A stretch of DNA of 64,000 nt from JAMQKA01 sp034521835 (lineage in GTDB: Bacteria > Bacteroidota > Rhodothermia > Balneolales > Balneolaceae): contig JAXHMA010000006.1 of the NCBI GenBank assembly GCA_034521835.1, positions 1,708,141 to 1,772,140 of the forward strand. Reading direction: 5' to 3'. The notes beneath the pieces were generated by a model. The model saw nothing but the letters and a program-made list of their open reading frames with translations. It searched no databases and was not told the DNA's origin. The stretch's first letter is position 1, and every line of letters begins with the position of its first letter. Position numbers and translations under genes: made by a program. Of the stretch, positions 1 through 11,871 are shown one piece after another.

Positions 1-370
1 CCCTGTACTTACGATGATTGACAATCGGTTGCAGGCGTTCCAATTCATCTTCGAGATAGTCTTCATATTCGGAATGCCCGGCGTTGGAGAAGCCCGAGAA
101 GTACATGTTCACCGCATCCTCATAGTGCGACGTCATCTTTCGATTCGTCACCAACTCGATATAGGCCACCCCTATCCTTGGATCGGTGCTTGAGGCCGGG
201 GTACGATCGGCAGCACTGCCCCAGATCTGGAGCGCCTGCTCAAAACGCTCTTCTTCCACGGCCTTCTGGCCCTCTTCCAGTATATCAGAATAATCTTCTA
301 TCGATTGGCCAGACAAAAAACCGGAAGAAAGAATGGAACTAATAAGAAACAGGATCATTTTTCCCCACAT
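1..370 (-). CDS. Partial secreted hypothetical protein, TPR-like N-terminus
   Basis: The gene reads leftward from an ATG at 370 and runs off the window, so only about 123 N-terminal residues are visible. Residues 1-23 form a signal peptide (MWGKMILFLISSILSSGFLSG, then Q-S). The mature part starts with acidic helical sequence containing EEGQKAVEEERFEQALQIW, typical of a TPR-like helix pair, and then DPRIGVAYIELV. I cannot assign a function. N-termini of this style occur in periplasmic GWxTD-type proteins of related bacteria, but the diagnostic C-terminal motif lies outside the window. It is divergent from mfd, with 249 bases between them in which I see no clear signal. Confidence 0.6.
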   Translation of the reverse strand, partial: MWGKMILFLISSILSSGFLSGQSIEDYSDILEEGQKAVEEERFEQALQIWGSAADRTPASSTDPRIGVAYIELVTNRKMTSHYEDAVNMYFSGFSNAGHSEYEDYLEDELERLQPIVNHRKYR

Positions 371-619
371 AACAACTCCTGCCTATTTAAATAATTTCAA
401 CTAATTAACGCTAGTTAATATTTGATCTTATGTCAACCTTCTGATGAAATTCCATTAATTTTTAATCTTTCTGACTGGCAAGGGTCACCGCTAGAAAACA
501 TCGCTACTAAACCTGAAACACAGTAACCAGAAATGGACTAAAGAATTCCGTTGTTAAAATGGCCTGTTTGCCGCGGAAACCTTATTTTTCAAAGCTTCAT
601 TTTCTAATTTATTCTTCGC

Positions 620-3600
620 ATGGTTTTACAAGACATATCCGGCATTTTCAGAAAGGTAGTTCCCTGGAAAAATCTGAAAGAACATATTGACCTGCACAAC
701 GCCGTTTTCCTGGATCATTTTGTGGGATCCACATCGTCGATGTTGGTGCATCAGCTTTATAAAGAGTACGACAAAATAGTAGCTATCGCCGCTGATTTTG
801 AATCTGCCCAGTTTCTAAAATCGGACCTCGACGACCTGGCAACTGAAAATGCAATGCTCTTCCCCCCACCAATCACAAGCCGTACGACGAGCAACAGATT
901 ATCGACAGCGGGCTTATGGTGCAGAGGTCAGAAGCACTGGAGCAAATTCAAACGTCAAACCAGTATATCACAGCCACCTCATCCAGTGCCCTTTTTGAGA
1001 AAATCGCTTCACCTGAAACATTTTCGGAATCCTCTATCGCTATCGCCAAAGGTGATGAAGTCGATTTTGAAAAGCTGAAAGAGGAACTGCTAGACCAGGA
1101 ATACAAAAGTGTTAAGTTCGTGGACGAGCCCGGGGAAATTTGCCTCCCGTGGCGGCATTGTGGATATTTTTCTCTGATTCTGGTGAGTATCCGGTGCGAC
1201 TGGAATTTTTCGGAAATGAGGTCGATTCAATTCGCCAGTTTGATCCCGACTCCCAGCGTTCTATCTCCTACCTGAACACGGTCCGCATCGTGCCTGATGC
1301 CACCAACCTGAACCTGGGCGACAAAGAAAACCTGCTGACTTATTTTGATGAGGATACACTCTTTATCTTTTTCAACCAGAGCCTGATCAAATCCGACATC
1401 GAGGAGCACTTCAACAAAGCAGAAGTGGCCTACAAGGATCTAGATGACACCTCCGGGCAAATCGACCGCCGGAAGAGGCTTTTATGTCAATTTCAGAGTA
1501 CGAGCTGGCGATAAAGAACAAGGCATCGATCCACTTTGGAGGGTTTTCGTCCGATCAACAGTTCGAATGGCAATACCGCCTGGAGGCACAGCCTCAGCCA
1601 GACTTCAACGGCAGTATCAAACTGCTAAAGGAAAATATTCGTGATCACAGCAGTGAAGGATTTCAAACCTATATCCTCTGTGACAACGAGGGCCAGCGCG
1701 ACCGTTTTGCCGAGCTTTTGGATGACCCCAGCGACGCTTTTCGCTACACCCTCTCGGTGGAAACGCTTCATCAAGGATTTATTCTCAAAGACCGTAAGCT
1801 GGCCGTTTATACCGATCACCAGATCTTCAACCGCTACCATCGTCCGCGACAGAAAAAAAGGCGCTACCACGGCGGCATCTCCTTCAAAGAGCTGCGGGAT
1901 CTGAATATTGGTGACTATGTTGTGCACGTGGATTACGGCATTGGGAAGTTTGCCGGTTTTCGAACCATCGAGATCAAGGGTGTGGAGCAAGAATCGGTGG
2001 TGCTGAAGTATAAGGAGGATTCGGTTCTTTATGTAAATGTATCCAGCCTGCACAAGCTGCAGAAATACTCTGGCAAGGAGGGCACCCAGCCGCGGATTAC
2101 CAAGCTTGGCTCCGGCCAGTGGGCACGCAAAAAGGCACAGACTAAAAAGAAAGTTAAGGATATAGCCCGCGACCTGATCAAGCTTTATGCAGAACGCAAG
2201 CAGAAAGATGGCTACGAATTTTCATCGGATACCTCCTGGCAGACGGAACTGGAAGCGCGTTTCGAATTCGAAGAGACCCCCGACCAGATGGATGCCATCA
2301 AAGCGGTAAAAAAAGATATGGAGTCCGGTACACCAATGGATCGACTGGTATGTGGCGATGTGGGCTTTGGTAAAACGGAGGTTGCCGTACGAGCAGCTTT
2401 TAAAGCGGTGAACGATCACAAACAAGTAGCTATGCTGGTACCGACGACCATACTGGCCGAGCAGCATTACAATACGTTCAGCGAACGGATGAAGCATTTT
2501 CCCGTTAACGTGGACAATGATTTCCCGGTTCCGGTCCGGCAAGGAGCAGAAAGAGACGATCAAAAAGCTCACTGAAGGCAAAGTTGATATCATTATCGGT
2601 ACGCACCGGCTCACTTCAAAGGACATTAAATTTAACGATCTTGGCCTGCTTATCGTGGATGAGGAACAGCGATTTGGGTAGCGGCCAAAGAAAAGCTAAA
2701 GAATATCGCGCTACGGTGGATGTGCTCACGCTCACGGCCACGCCCATCCCTCGGACCCTGCAGTTTTCACTGATGGGCGCCCGTGACCTTAGTATAATTA
2801 ATACCCCGCCCCCCAACCGTCAGCCGGTACGCACAGAGATCCACAGCTTCAACGAAGAACTGATCAGCGATGCGATCCGCCATGAGATGTCGCGCGCTGG
2901 TCAGGTATTCTTCATCCACAACCGGGTTAAAAATATAGAAGCGATGGCCACGATGATCCGCCGGCTGGTACCCGACGTGCGGGTGCGTTTTGCCCACGGT
3001 CAGATGAGTGCCAAGAAGCTGGAGAAGATTATTAACGACTTTTATCACCATAAATTCGATGTGCTGGTTTCCACGAATATTGTGGAAAACGGTATCGATA
3101 TTTCCAATGCCAACACGATGATCATCAACCGGGCCGATCGGTTTGGCATGGCGGAACTCCACCAGCTTCGGGGACGTGTGGGGCGGTCTAGCCGCAAGGC
3201 GTTTTGCTACCTGATCACCCCGCCCGTACAAACGCTTACCGATGAGTCCCGGAAACGGCTGCTGGCGCTGGAAGAGTTCTCCGATCTCGGATCCGGTTTC
3301 AGCCTGGCGATGCGTGATCTCGATATTCGCGGGGCCGGAGATATTCTCGGTGCTGAGCAAAGTGGTTTCATCAACGATGTGGGCTTTGACCTCTACCAGA
3401 AAATCTTAAATGATGCGATCAAAGAGCTTAAGGAAGAGGAGTTCAGCGATGTCTTCGAAGATGTGGAGATCGAAACCGAGCTCCCCGAAACGACCGTTGA
3501 GTTTGATGTTCCTGCCCTACTGCCGAACCGCTATGTAGGCGATAATATTGAACGCCTGAACCTCTATCGAAAGTTGGCACAAGCTACCAAGGAAGAAGAG

Positions 3601-3982
3601 ATTGAAGATTTGGGAAGAGGAAGTTCGCGACCGATTCGGACCGATCCCGAAAGAGGGTCAGCACCTGATTACTGCTGCGCGAATTAAACTTTTTGGGGCG
3701 CAGAATTTTCTGACCAAAGTGACAGTCCGCGCCGACCGTATGTGGCTCAAATGCCCCAAAAGCAGCAGTGAGATCGGTGAGGAGTTCTACGGCACTCGCT
3801 TTCAACCGATGCTCAAGGCATTGCAGGAGCATGCTGAGGATCGCTTTAAGATAATACAGAAAGAGGAACGGGTACGGTTCGTTATCTACGATATCGCCGA
3901 TATCAAGGCGGCAGCCTCATTTCTGAAAATGCTTACTGCCGAGACGGTGGGTAGTGAACAATTACCAGTACAAAGTGAGTAG
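620..3982 (+). CDS. mfd: Transcription-repair coupling factor Mfd (frameshifted)
   Basis: Mfd is an ATP-driven DNA translocase that removes RNA polymerase stalled at lesions and recruits UvrA. Read across frame changes, the span encodes about 1,120 residues, the usual length. An N-terminal UvrB-like region is followed by a CarD-like RNA polymerase-interacting segment (GDYVVHVDYGIGKFAGF, near 1910-1960). The helicase core has Walker A GDVGFGKTE near 2360, TTILAEQH, the DEEQRFG box near 2663, LTATPIPRTLQ, and RGRVGRSSRKAFCYL near 3170. The C-terminal domain ends at 3982. The frame changes near 873, 1138, 1172, 1475, 2516, 2680-2700 and 3603. Several breaks are one-base homopolymer errors; for example, one missing G turns GGGGTA after the DEEQRFG box into an in-frame TAG. 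I therefore treat the gene as functional but badly sequenced. It lies 6 bases upstream of the Sua5 gene. Confidence 0.93.
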
Positions 3983-3988
3983 TAAGCA

Positions 3989-4945
3989 ATGAATATAAGC
4001 ATCGAGAAAGCTGTGCAGTTGCTGAATGAGGGCCAGCCCGTAGCCTTTCCCACCGAAACGGTGTATGGGCTGGGCGCTGATGCCTGGAATGCCGATGCCA
4101 TCAAGAAAGTATTTGAGATCAAAAATCGGCCGGCCGATAATCCACTCATTGTACACGTAGGCTCCCGCAAAATGGTGGATGCGTTTGCCGCTGAAATCCC
4201 CAATACCGCACAGCAACTAATGGAGAACTGCTGGCCCGGGCCACTCACCCTGATCCTCAACAAAAAAACAGAAGTACTTGATCTTGTGACCGCCGGTCTC
4301 GATACCGTGGCCCTTCGATGGCCCAGTCACGCGCTGGCCCAGGAACTCATCGATCGGGCTGGTCCCTGGCGGCACCGAGTGCCAATAAGTCTGGCAGACC
4401 CAGTCCCACGAATGCAGAACATGTAACAGCTGATTTTGGAGTACAATTTCCCTGTGCTCGACGGAGGGACGACGCAAATCGGGCTGGAGTCAACCGTGCT
4501 GGATATAACGACGGAACCCCTTACCATTTACCGACCGGGGGAAATCAGCAAGGAAAAAATTGAAAAAATTACCGGCCGCGCAGTTCAGCTTGAAAAGAAT
4601 GTATCCGAAAACGAACAAGCGCGAAGTCCGGGCACCAAATATTCGCATTACGCACCTGAGGCCGCCGTCCAATGGTTTGGTCCTGAGACAAAGTCAAACC
4701 TCCAAAACGCCCTCTACCTGTTTCACACCAATGAGGCGCCGGAATTAAAATCGCTGATTCATTACCAGAGAAACTATCATAAGATGGCAGGGGAACTCTA
4801 CGACCGGTTCCGACAGGCTGATATTGAAGGATATGAAAAGGTGATTATTGAGCCTCTTGACCAACAAATCCGCCAGACTCATCCCATTACCGAGGCATTG
4901 CACAACCGTATTTCTAAAGCGCTAAGCAAGCACCGTTCTTCCTAG
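3989..4945 (+). CDS. sua5: L-threonylcarbamoyladenylate synthase, Sua5 type (frameshifted)
   Basis: Makes threonylcarbamoyl-AMP from threonine, bicarbonate and ATP, the first step of t6A modification of ANN-decoding tRNAs. The YrdC domain is clear: FPTETVYGLGADAW, then EIKNRPADNPLIVH, WPGPLTLIL, APSANKSGRPSPT and GLESTVLDI. The C-terminal Sua5 domain carries its signature RSPGTKYSHYAPEA, so this is the two-domain Sua5 form (about 318 residues) rather than the short TsaC. The frame changes near 4365 and 4440, splitting the YrdC domain into three readings; both look like indel errors. It starts 6 bases after mfd and may be co-transcribed with it. Confidence 0.9.
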
Positions 4946-5101
4946 CTTACGACGAGCAATTCCTGTTACTCGGGCAAGTAGTGGATCCCATTTAATTCTA
5001 TTCTTCGTTGCTATTTCACTAACTCTCTTCCCCATCTCGAAATTAATTTGCTGTAGAATCAAACGATTTTCAGGAGATTTCACTTCTCTATTAAAATATT
5101 T

Positions 5102-5129
5102 CTAGTCATACCCAGCAGTTCTCGTGTAT
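5102..5129 (+). promoter_or_regulatory. Candidate autoregulated ECF-sigma promoter
   Basis: The block CTAGTCATACCC (5102-5113), a 10-base spacer and GTGTAT (5124-5129) lie 23 bases before the sigma-factor ATG. The same two blocks with the same 10-base spacing occur upstream of the fasciclin gene at 9591-9618. If the -35 element is TAGTCA, the gap to GTGTAT is 15 bases, which suits an ECF promoter. That this sigma factor recognises the motif is an inference. Confidence 0.55.
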
Positions 5130-5152
5130 TAATACTCACAAGTAAATCATAT

Positions 5153-5725
5153 ATGGATTCAGCCTCAGACCAACAATTTTCGGAGTGGGCACGGCGGCTT
5201 CAACAGTCGGATGAACAGGCTCTGGAAGAGCTTTTTGAGCACACATTCGAAAATTTTGTAAAGTTTGCCTGGCGATATACGAAAGAAAAACCATCCGCTG
5301 TTGATATTGTGCAGGATGCATTTATTAAAATTTGGCAGATTCGGGAGCAGCTGAATCCCGATCGATCTTTTAAAACGTACATGTACCGCATGATCAAAAA
5401 TAAAGCGTTAAACTACCTGCGGGACCATGAACAATATGATGTTTCGGTCGATGATTTACAGTTGGCTGACCCGGACTCTGATGAATTATTATCGCCAGAC
5501 AAAACAACGGTTCTTTCTGATAAATTCTCCGAATGGATAGAATCACTGCCTGGACAACAGCGGCGAGCATTTGAATTAAGTCGATTTGAGGGCTTGACTC
5601 ATAAGGAGATTGCAGAGGTGATGGACATTGCACCACGAACGGTTAATAATCACATTGTATCCGCATTAAATACACTGAAAGAGCTGTACGAAGGATACAA
5701 AGCTGACAGAACACAGGTAGCATGA
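5153..5725 (+). CDS. ECF sigma factor (sigma-70 family)
   Basis: A 190-residue extracytoplasmic-function sigma factor. Region 2 spans roughly residues 25-95 (FVKFAWRYTKEKPSAVDIVQDAFIKIW... with YMYRMIKNKALNYLRD). Region 4 spans about 130-180, with LPGQQRRAFELSRFEGLTHKEIAEVM forming the helix-turn-helix and RTVNNHI as its recognition helix. There is no region 3 and no long C-terminal extension. The stop codon overlaps the fecR start (ATGA at 5722), so the two are translationally coupled. With the FecR protein and STN-type receptor downstream it forms a standard trans-envelope signalling unit: ligand binding outside leads to anti-sigma release inside. The reading frame is intact. Confidence 0.93.
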   Translation: MDSASDQQFSEWARRLQQSDEQALEELFEHTFENFVKFAWRYTKEKPSAVDIVQDAFIKIWQIREQLNPDRSFKTYMYRMIKNKALNYLRDHEQYDVSVDDLQLADPDSDELLSPDKTTVLSDKFSEWIESLPGQQRRAFELSRFEGLTHKEIAEVMDIAPRTVNNHIVSALNTLKELYEGYKADRTQVA

Positions 5726-6683
5726 AAAACCTAAATGACATATCAAAACAGCTTGGTACTTGGCTGAAAAACCTGGATCCGGAAGAACGGTCTGGCGTGG
5801 AAGAAGTATGGCAAAAGACCGGGCAAAGTGATCCAGCAGAAAAGATATCGCTCTCAACCGAAGAAAAGCAATCTGCCCTCGCTGATATTAAAGGAGAACT
5901 GAAGCTGGAAAAAGAGCAAACGCCTCATGGAAATAAAAAAACTGAACAAGAAGACTCCTCCCCCATTGCATGGAGATGGTTGGCGATGGCTGCTGCCTTG
6001 CTAATTGCAGCCGCCACTTCTTACCTCTTCATTCCCAGAGAACATACCGCCCCCTATGGCGAACAGGTCACCGTAAAACTTCCTGATAATTCCACAGTAA
6101 CGCTCAATAGCGGAAGCAGCCTCACCTACAACCGATTGTTTGGTTATTTCCACCGTAATGCCGAACTAAATGGCGAGGCTTTTTTTGAGGTCGAAACCGG
6201 GGAAGAGCCATTTGTTGTGACCACCTTCAATGCTACAGTACAAGTTTGGGGACTAAATTGAACCTGCGCTCCTGGGCTTCTGATCCTGGTGCTGAAACAT
6301 TCGTAGCGTTAACAGAAGGCAAACTTTCACTTCAACCACTCAAAGCTCCAGCTAAGTCTGTCGTTCTAAATCCGGGAGAAAGTAGTTCTGTACAGGGAGA
6401 CTCAACTACGCCTGCAAGTCCATCTGTATCACCGGTCGGCCAAACGCTGTTATGGATGGAAGGTAGGCTTTCATTTCAGAACCGCCCGATAGGCCAGATC
6501 ATCAGGGAACTGGAACGCCGTTACAATCTATCTATTAAAGTTGAAACGACTGAAATTCTCTCCGATTCGCTTACAATTTACTATTCGAACAGAATTGAAG
6601 CAGAGCAGGCCATCAAAGATATCTGCCTGAGCAAGGGGGTAACATACCGCCAAACAAATAACGGGTTTGTGATCGAACATTAA
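5722..6683 (+). CDS. FecR-type anti-sigma factor (one frameshift)
   Basis: A single-pass inner-membrane anti-sigma regulator. The cytoplasmic N-terminus (about 90 residues) is followed by one transmembrane helix (WRWLAMAAALLIAAATSYLF, near 5970-6030) and a periplasmic FecR domain: YGEQVTVKLPDNSTVTLNSGS, GEAFFEV, then the GTKLNLRSW segment and the LWMEGRLSFQNRPI C-terminal region. The frame changes near 6247, where one missing T converts an expected VLGTKLNLRS into a premature TGA. The repaired protein has about 320 residues, normal for Bacteroidota FecR. It overlaps the sigma gene by 4 bases, and the receptor gene follows 14 bases downstream, so the three probably form an operon. Confidence 0.9.
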
Positions 6684-6697
6684 TCAACTCTTCAAGG

Positions 6698-9487
6698 ATG
6701 AGATTTTTTACCTGCATACTTCTGGCTATGCTCTATTGTTTAGCTGTACCGGAATCAGGCTTTACACAGGACCGTGATAATGAAACCGATGCCAAGAAAT
6801 ATACACTTATTTTCCGTGGTGAGCCGATAGAGCAGGCGATCAAAGAGCTGGTCGACTCCACAAAGATCGATTTGATTTACGATGCCAACCTGCTTAACGC
6901 AACAACAAATATTCAGCATCTCCACCAACAAGTACCCGGACAAAAATTTTATCGGATATGCTGGCGGGAACCGACTTGGATTTCGTGCTACTCTCCTCCG
7001 GCACATTTATGTTGATCAAATCTCCCGAGAATGTACCACAGTACGGTAACCTGTCAGGTATTGTATATGACAGAGCCACCGGCGAACCGCTGGATGGGGC
7101 CAATATCATGCTGGCCGATGCCTCCACTGGTACTTCCACCAACCGTGCGGGAAAATTCAGCATCGCTCCTCTTGTCACCGGCAAGTATGAAGTGACCGTC
7201 ACCTATGTGGGATATAAAGCGATCCGCGACACGGTCCAGATTCCGGTTGCCGCGATATTCCCCACACCAATTTTACATGGAGGCTCGTCCCGTTTTCATT
7301 GAGCCACTGATAGTTTCTACCATCCAGCCCCGGCTGCCTTATTACAGCAGGGAAGAAGAACAAATCACGGATCTCAGTGCTGTATCCAATACCGGCAGCA
7401 CCGATGCAATACGGAGCATTCATTCGGTCATGGGCACTAATTTCAGTCTTTCCGTGGCAGATCTACATATCCAGGGGGGATCATCCGGTGACCACCAGGT
7501 GCTGCTCGACGGGACCCCGGTGTACAACCCTGTAAGCCTGGGACGCTTGACCGGCGCTTTTAGTCCCTACGCATTAAAGAAAATTACCGTCCACAAAGCA
7601 GGATTCGGTGTGGAGGCCGGCAGCCAGCTTTCGGGTATTATTGACATCAGCCAGGATCTTGCAGTCGCCTCTGATCCCAGCCTCACCCTGCAGGCCGATC
7701 CCTTGAACCTAAATGCACGTGCCAACGTAGCCAGTGAATTGCCGGGCGGGGCCGAACTCAAAACCATGGTGGCCGCCCGAGGTAACATTTGGCAATGGTA
7801 CCGCAAGCCATCTCTACAGAGTACGCTACAGCAGTGGGACCGCCTCGACCCGCTTCTTATCGAAAATCTGCTTGAAAACAGCTCTGTTGCCTCCAACTTC
7901 CGGGCGCTATCACACCATTCTGATATCAATTTTTATGACCTGCACCTACGCAGCCAGCTAAAACATAATGAGCTTCATACAACAGAATTGAGCCTGTACC
8001 AAGGCAAAAACTACCTGCAAACAAAGCTTCTTTCGCACAATGACAATCAAGAATCGAACGTACCCGACTTTATGTACACCCAGGACGGCTATGATTGGCT
8101 GAATACCGTGGGCAGCCTGCGCCACGACTGGCTGATCAGTCCTCGTTTAAATGCCTCTTTTCGTGCCTCTTTCTCCCGGCACCGGTCGGTTCACCATTTT
8201 GCGATGGCCAACAGTGACCAACTTACCTCCTCTCCAGAGTCCATTGAGGAAGCCGGCAGAGAGCTCGAAAATCTCGTTATCAGCCAGGCCCATACCGGCG
8301 ATCGCAACAAACTCTCAGAAACGACATTCAAAACACAGTTTGATTACAGTTTGCACCGGCATCACGCACTGAGCTTCGGTCTTGAAACGAGCTTTACAAA
8401 CTACTCCTTTAGTCTTTCTGATCCGTTCTATTACTCTACGGCAATTGATAATCGGCTTCTGCTGATTGATGGTTTTATTGAAGACAACATATCTCTTGGT
8501 TATTACACAAAACTGGTAGCTGGTTCGCGATTCACCTTCGCCCCGGAGAGCCAGTCCTTTTTTGCCGAACCAAGACTCTCATTCCAATTTGATCGCCCAC
8601 AAACCGGCATTGGATACCTGGCCGGTAAAATTTCGGGCGGCCTGTACCGGCAGTTCATCAACCAGTTTGACCTGACCAGCGTTGGGCCCAGCGCCATCGT
8701 CCCTTCCAACCGTTTTTGGCTCCCATCCGACTTTTCCACAGCCATCCCAAAAGCATATCATTTCGCCTCGGAGCTGCTGGTTGAACCCTCCGAACATACC
8801 ACCCTGCGCTGGGAAGGATATTATAAATGGCAGCCAACCACCCTCAACCTGGACTACCATGCTTTGTTGAATAATCCACAATCAGCCTCTGATCAATATT
8901 CCAGCCAACAGGACTTTGTGACCAGCGGTAAGAGTTATAGTTACGGTTCAGGATTAAGCATATCACGTTTTATTGAATCGTGGGAGATGGAGGCGATGAT
9001 CTCCTATCAGATATCCACTGGCCAAACAGCAGATTCCAAATCGCTTTAACAACCGATATGTAGAAACCCCGTGGAACAAACCGCATAAACTCATCGGCTC
9101 AATAAACTGGAAAGTGTTTGAAGGCGCCATGTTCACACTGCGCTGGCAGGGGATCTGGGGACGTTCCTGGTCCTTCAAACGAGCGTATTACGACTACCTG
9201 ACGATCCATCAAAATCAAACGGAATTTGGGCCTGATTCAGTGGCAACGCCAGAAAATGACGAGCTTCCCTACTACCAGCAGATCGATTTGGGATTAAGTT
9301 ATGAGCGAACTATCGGAGCTCCGATATACGGCTGCAGGTAAACCTTATTAATGTTCTGGGCCGTGAAAACGTTTTGGAAAAACAGATTGTGCCGCGAACC
9401 GGATCCAACGCCGCTACCGAGTACGTTCTGCAAGAACGGATGCTCCCGGGATTTACTCCCTCCATCAGCATGGAATTCTCTTTTTAA
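6698..9487 (+). CDS. TonB-dependent receptor with STN signalling domain (frameshifted)
   Basis: An outer-membrane transducer/receptor of about 930 residues. The signal peptide is followed by an STN domain (YTLIFRGEPIEQAIKELVD... near 6805-6990), which in this family contacts FecR. Next comes a carboxypeptidase-regulatory-like repeat (GNLSGIVYDRATGEPLDGANI near 7045) and then the plug (LHIQGGSSGDHQVLLDGTPVYN near 7465; GFGVEAGSQLSGIIDI near 7600). A long beta-barrel ends in SISMEFSF with a terminal Phe. The frame changes near 6940, 7245, 9040 and 9330; none falls at a domain boundary that suggests a genuine split. No SusD-like partner follows, so it is not a standard polysaccharide-utilisation pair. 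The ligand cannot be read from the sequence. Confidence 0.85.
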
Positions 9488-9590
9488 TGGTATTACCACG
9501 GCTGATCTTCGTGCTAGGTAGCTTCTGATTTGCCATATCGTTTCTATCTATATCCACTACTAAATTTTTTTTGATTTTCCACGGGAAATA

Positions 9591-9618
9591 CTAGTCATAC
9601 CCCACCTTCCATGTGTAT
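9591..9618 (+). promoter_or_regulatory. Candidate ECF promoter for the fasciclin gene
   Basis: CTAGTCATACCC (9591-9602), a 10-base spacer and GTGTAT (9613-9618) lie 43 bases before the fasciclin ATG. Block sequences and spacing are identical to the site upstream of the ECF sigma gene at 5102-5129, while the spacer bases differ. That is the pattern expected for two promoters read by one sigma factor. Confidence 0.55.
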
Positions 9619-9661
9619 GTACCACACAACCTAACACTAACAAAATCAACAAGGTATATAT

Positions 9662-11802
9662 ATGCGATTTCTACAATACCTACAGAAAAAGTATCCCCTG
9701 TTTCCTTTTGTCCTCTCGCTGGTACTGATTGCCGGATTAACCGCTTGCGGCGGCGATGACGACGACAACGGAATGGGGGCTAATACCGAAATGAACATCG
9801 TAGAGCAGGCTCAGGGTAATGATAATCTCAGCACGCTGGCGCAGGCCATCGAAGATGCAGGTCTTGCCGGTACGCTTGAATCGAACGGGCCATTCACTGT
9901 TTTTGCACCAACTGATGCTGCATTTGACAACCTCCCCGAAGGCACTCTATCAAGTTTATCCACCGAAGAACTGGCTGATATTTTGACCTTCCATGTTCTT
10001 GAAGGTGAAGTTGCCTCCGGCGATCTACAGCCAAGCCAAACGGTTGAAACTGTTCAAGGTGAGGAGATTCTGATTACGGCCGATGGTGGAGCGGTTACCA
10101 TTAACGGTAGCTCCATGGTTACTGCAGCCTGATGTGGAAGCTTCAAACGGAGTTATCCATGTTATAGATGAGGTAATTTTACCCAAAGCATTCAGAGAAC
10201 CCAATATTGTTGATACTGCTGAAGATCTGGGCAGTTTTTCAACGTTGGTTGATGCGCTTGACCAAACCGGCCTGAAATCGACCATTCAATATACCGGGCC
10301 CTTCACCGTTTTCGCGCCGACAGACGAGGCATTCAACAAACCGCCGGACGGGCTCATAGGTAGTTTATCCAATGAAGATCTGGCGGAAATTCTTCAGTAT
10401 CATGTCCTATCTGGTGAGGAATGTCTGGGGACCTGGCTCCTAAACAGGCAGCAGCCTCACTTACCGGAGAGAATCTATATATCACGGCCAACGGTGGTGT
10501 TACGGTAAATGGGAACGCCTCCGTTGCCACTGCTGACGTACAAGCAACGAATGGAGTAATTCATGCTGTAGACCAGGTTTTACTTCCCAATCGATTCCAG
10601 AATGTGGTGGATATTGCCTCCAAACGGTACGACCTCTCCACCCTGGTATCAGCAGTAGGCAACGCTAACCTTGCTTCCACCTTGTCGAATTCAGAGGCAG
10701 AATTTACAATTTTCGCTCCAGTCAATTCTGCTTTTGAAGGCGTTGATCTATCCGGTCTCTCGCAGCAAGAACTTGCCGAAGTGCTCAGCTTTCATGTTGT
10801 AGAAGGATCAATTCTTTCCGGAGACCTGGAGGCTAGCCAAACCGTAGAGACGGTGCAGGGAGAAGAACTGCTGATCACTTCATCAGATGAAGGCGTTTCC
10901 ATCAACGGCAGTGCTTCGGTTACTACCGCTGATATTGAAGGTACCAACGGTGTTATTCACCTTATTGACGGTGTATTACTCCCTTCCGATTACCGTGAGC
11001 CCAATATTGTAGATCGCGCGGAAGATCTCGGAAACTTCACAGCACTTGTTGATGCATTAGAACAGACTGGCCTGAAATCTGCCATCCAGTACCAGGGTCC
11101 GTTCACCGTATTTGCGCCAACGGATGACGCGTTCAATGATCTTCCTCAAGAATTGCTGAGCAGCCTTTCCGAAGAGCAGCTGGCGCGTATCCTGCAATAC
11201 CATGTTGTCTCGGGCGGTATTATGACGATGCACATTTAGAACCTCAACAAGCAGTGCAGACGCTTTTAGAAGAGGATATTTTCGTGACAGTCAATGGAGG
11301 TGTAAATGTCAACGCCAGTGCCTCAGTCGTTACAGCTGACGTTGAAGCTGCTAATGGAGTCATCCATGCCATTGACCAGGTGCTACTGCCCAACGATTTT
11401 ATATCCGTGGTAGGCATCGTCACCAAACGGTACGATTTGACCACCCTTGCCGGTGCTGTACAACAAGCCGGGCTGGTAAGTACGCTGTCTGACACTGAAT
11501 CGGAGTTCACTATTTTTGCACCTACCAACGCAGCTTTTGAAGGCGTGGATCTTTCCGGGTTAAGTCAGCAGGAACTGGCTGATATCCTGACGTATCACGT
11601 GCTCGATTCCGAGGTGCTTTCCAGCGATCTTTCCGATGGACAAACGGCCACCACCGTCAACGGTGCCGATATCGATATCTCAATTGATGGTGAAGGTACC
11701 GTAACTATAAATGGTAATGCTGTTGTTCAAACGGTTGACCTCCAGGGAACAAACGGTGTTGTACACCTCATAGATGGAGTACTCACACCTCCATCCGAGT
11801 AA
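9662..11802 (+). CDS. Lipoprotein with five fasciclin (FAS1) domains (frameshifted)
   Basis: A surface or periplasmic adhesion-type lipoprotein of about 712 residues. The signal peptide ends in the lipobox LTAC, followed by an Asp-rich linker (GGDDDDNG). Five FAS1 domains follow, each with the hallmark GPFTVFAPTDAAF or EFTIFAPxNxAFEG box and a closing NGVIHxIDxVLLP box, starting near 9800, 10190, 10600, 11000 and 11400. Domains 2 and 4 share REPNIVD...AEDLG...QTGLKS. Domains 3 and 5 share KRYDL...STLS...AFEGVDLSGLSQQELA. This indicates duplication of a two-domain block. The frame changes near 10128, 10420 and 11225. A strong terminator follows. FAS1 proteins usually mediate cell adhesion or matrix binding; the partner here is unknown. 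Confidence 0.9.
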
Positions 11803-11832
11803 GACGTACAACTATACGATGACATCCAAACC

Positions 11833-11871
11833 AAAAAGGCCTTCCTGGTGAAAGGGAGGGCCTTTGTTTTT
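11833..11871 (+). terminator. Rho-independent terminator of the fasciclin gene
   Basis: AAAGGCCTTCC pairs with GGGAGGGCCTTT across a short GGTGAAA-type loop, followed by a T-rich run (GTTTTT). It lies 30 bases after the fasciclin stop codon. Confidence 0.8.

Noticed and set aside
620..3982. Programmed ribosomal frameshifting in mfd
   Set aside because: There are at least seven breaks of both signs and no slippery heptamer with a downstream structure was apparent; single-base homopolymer errors explain several of them.
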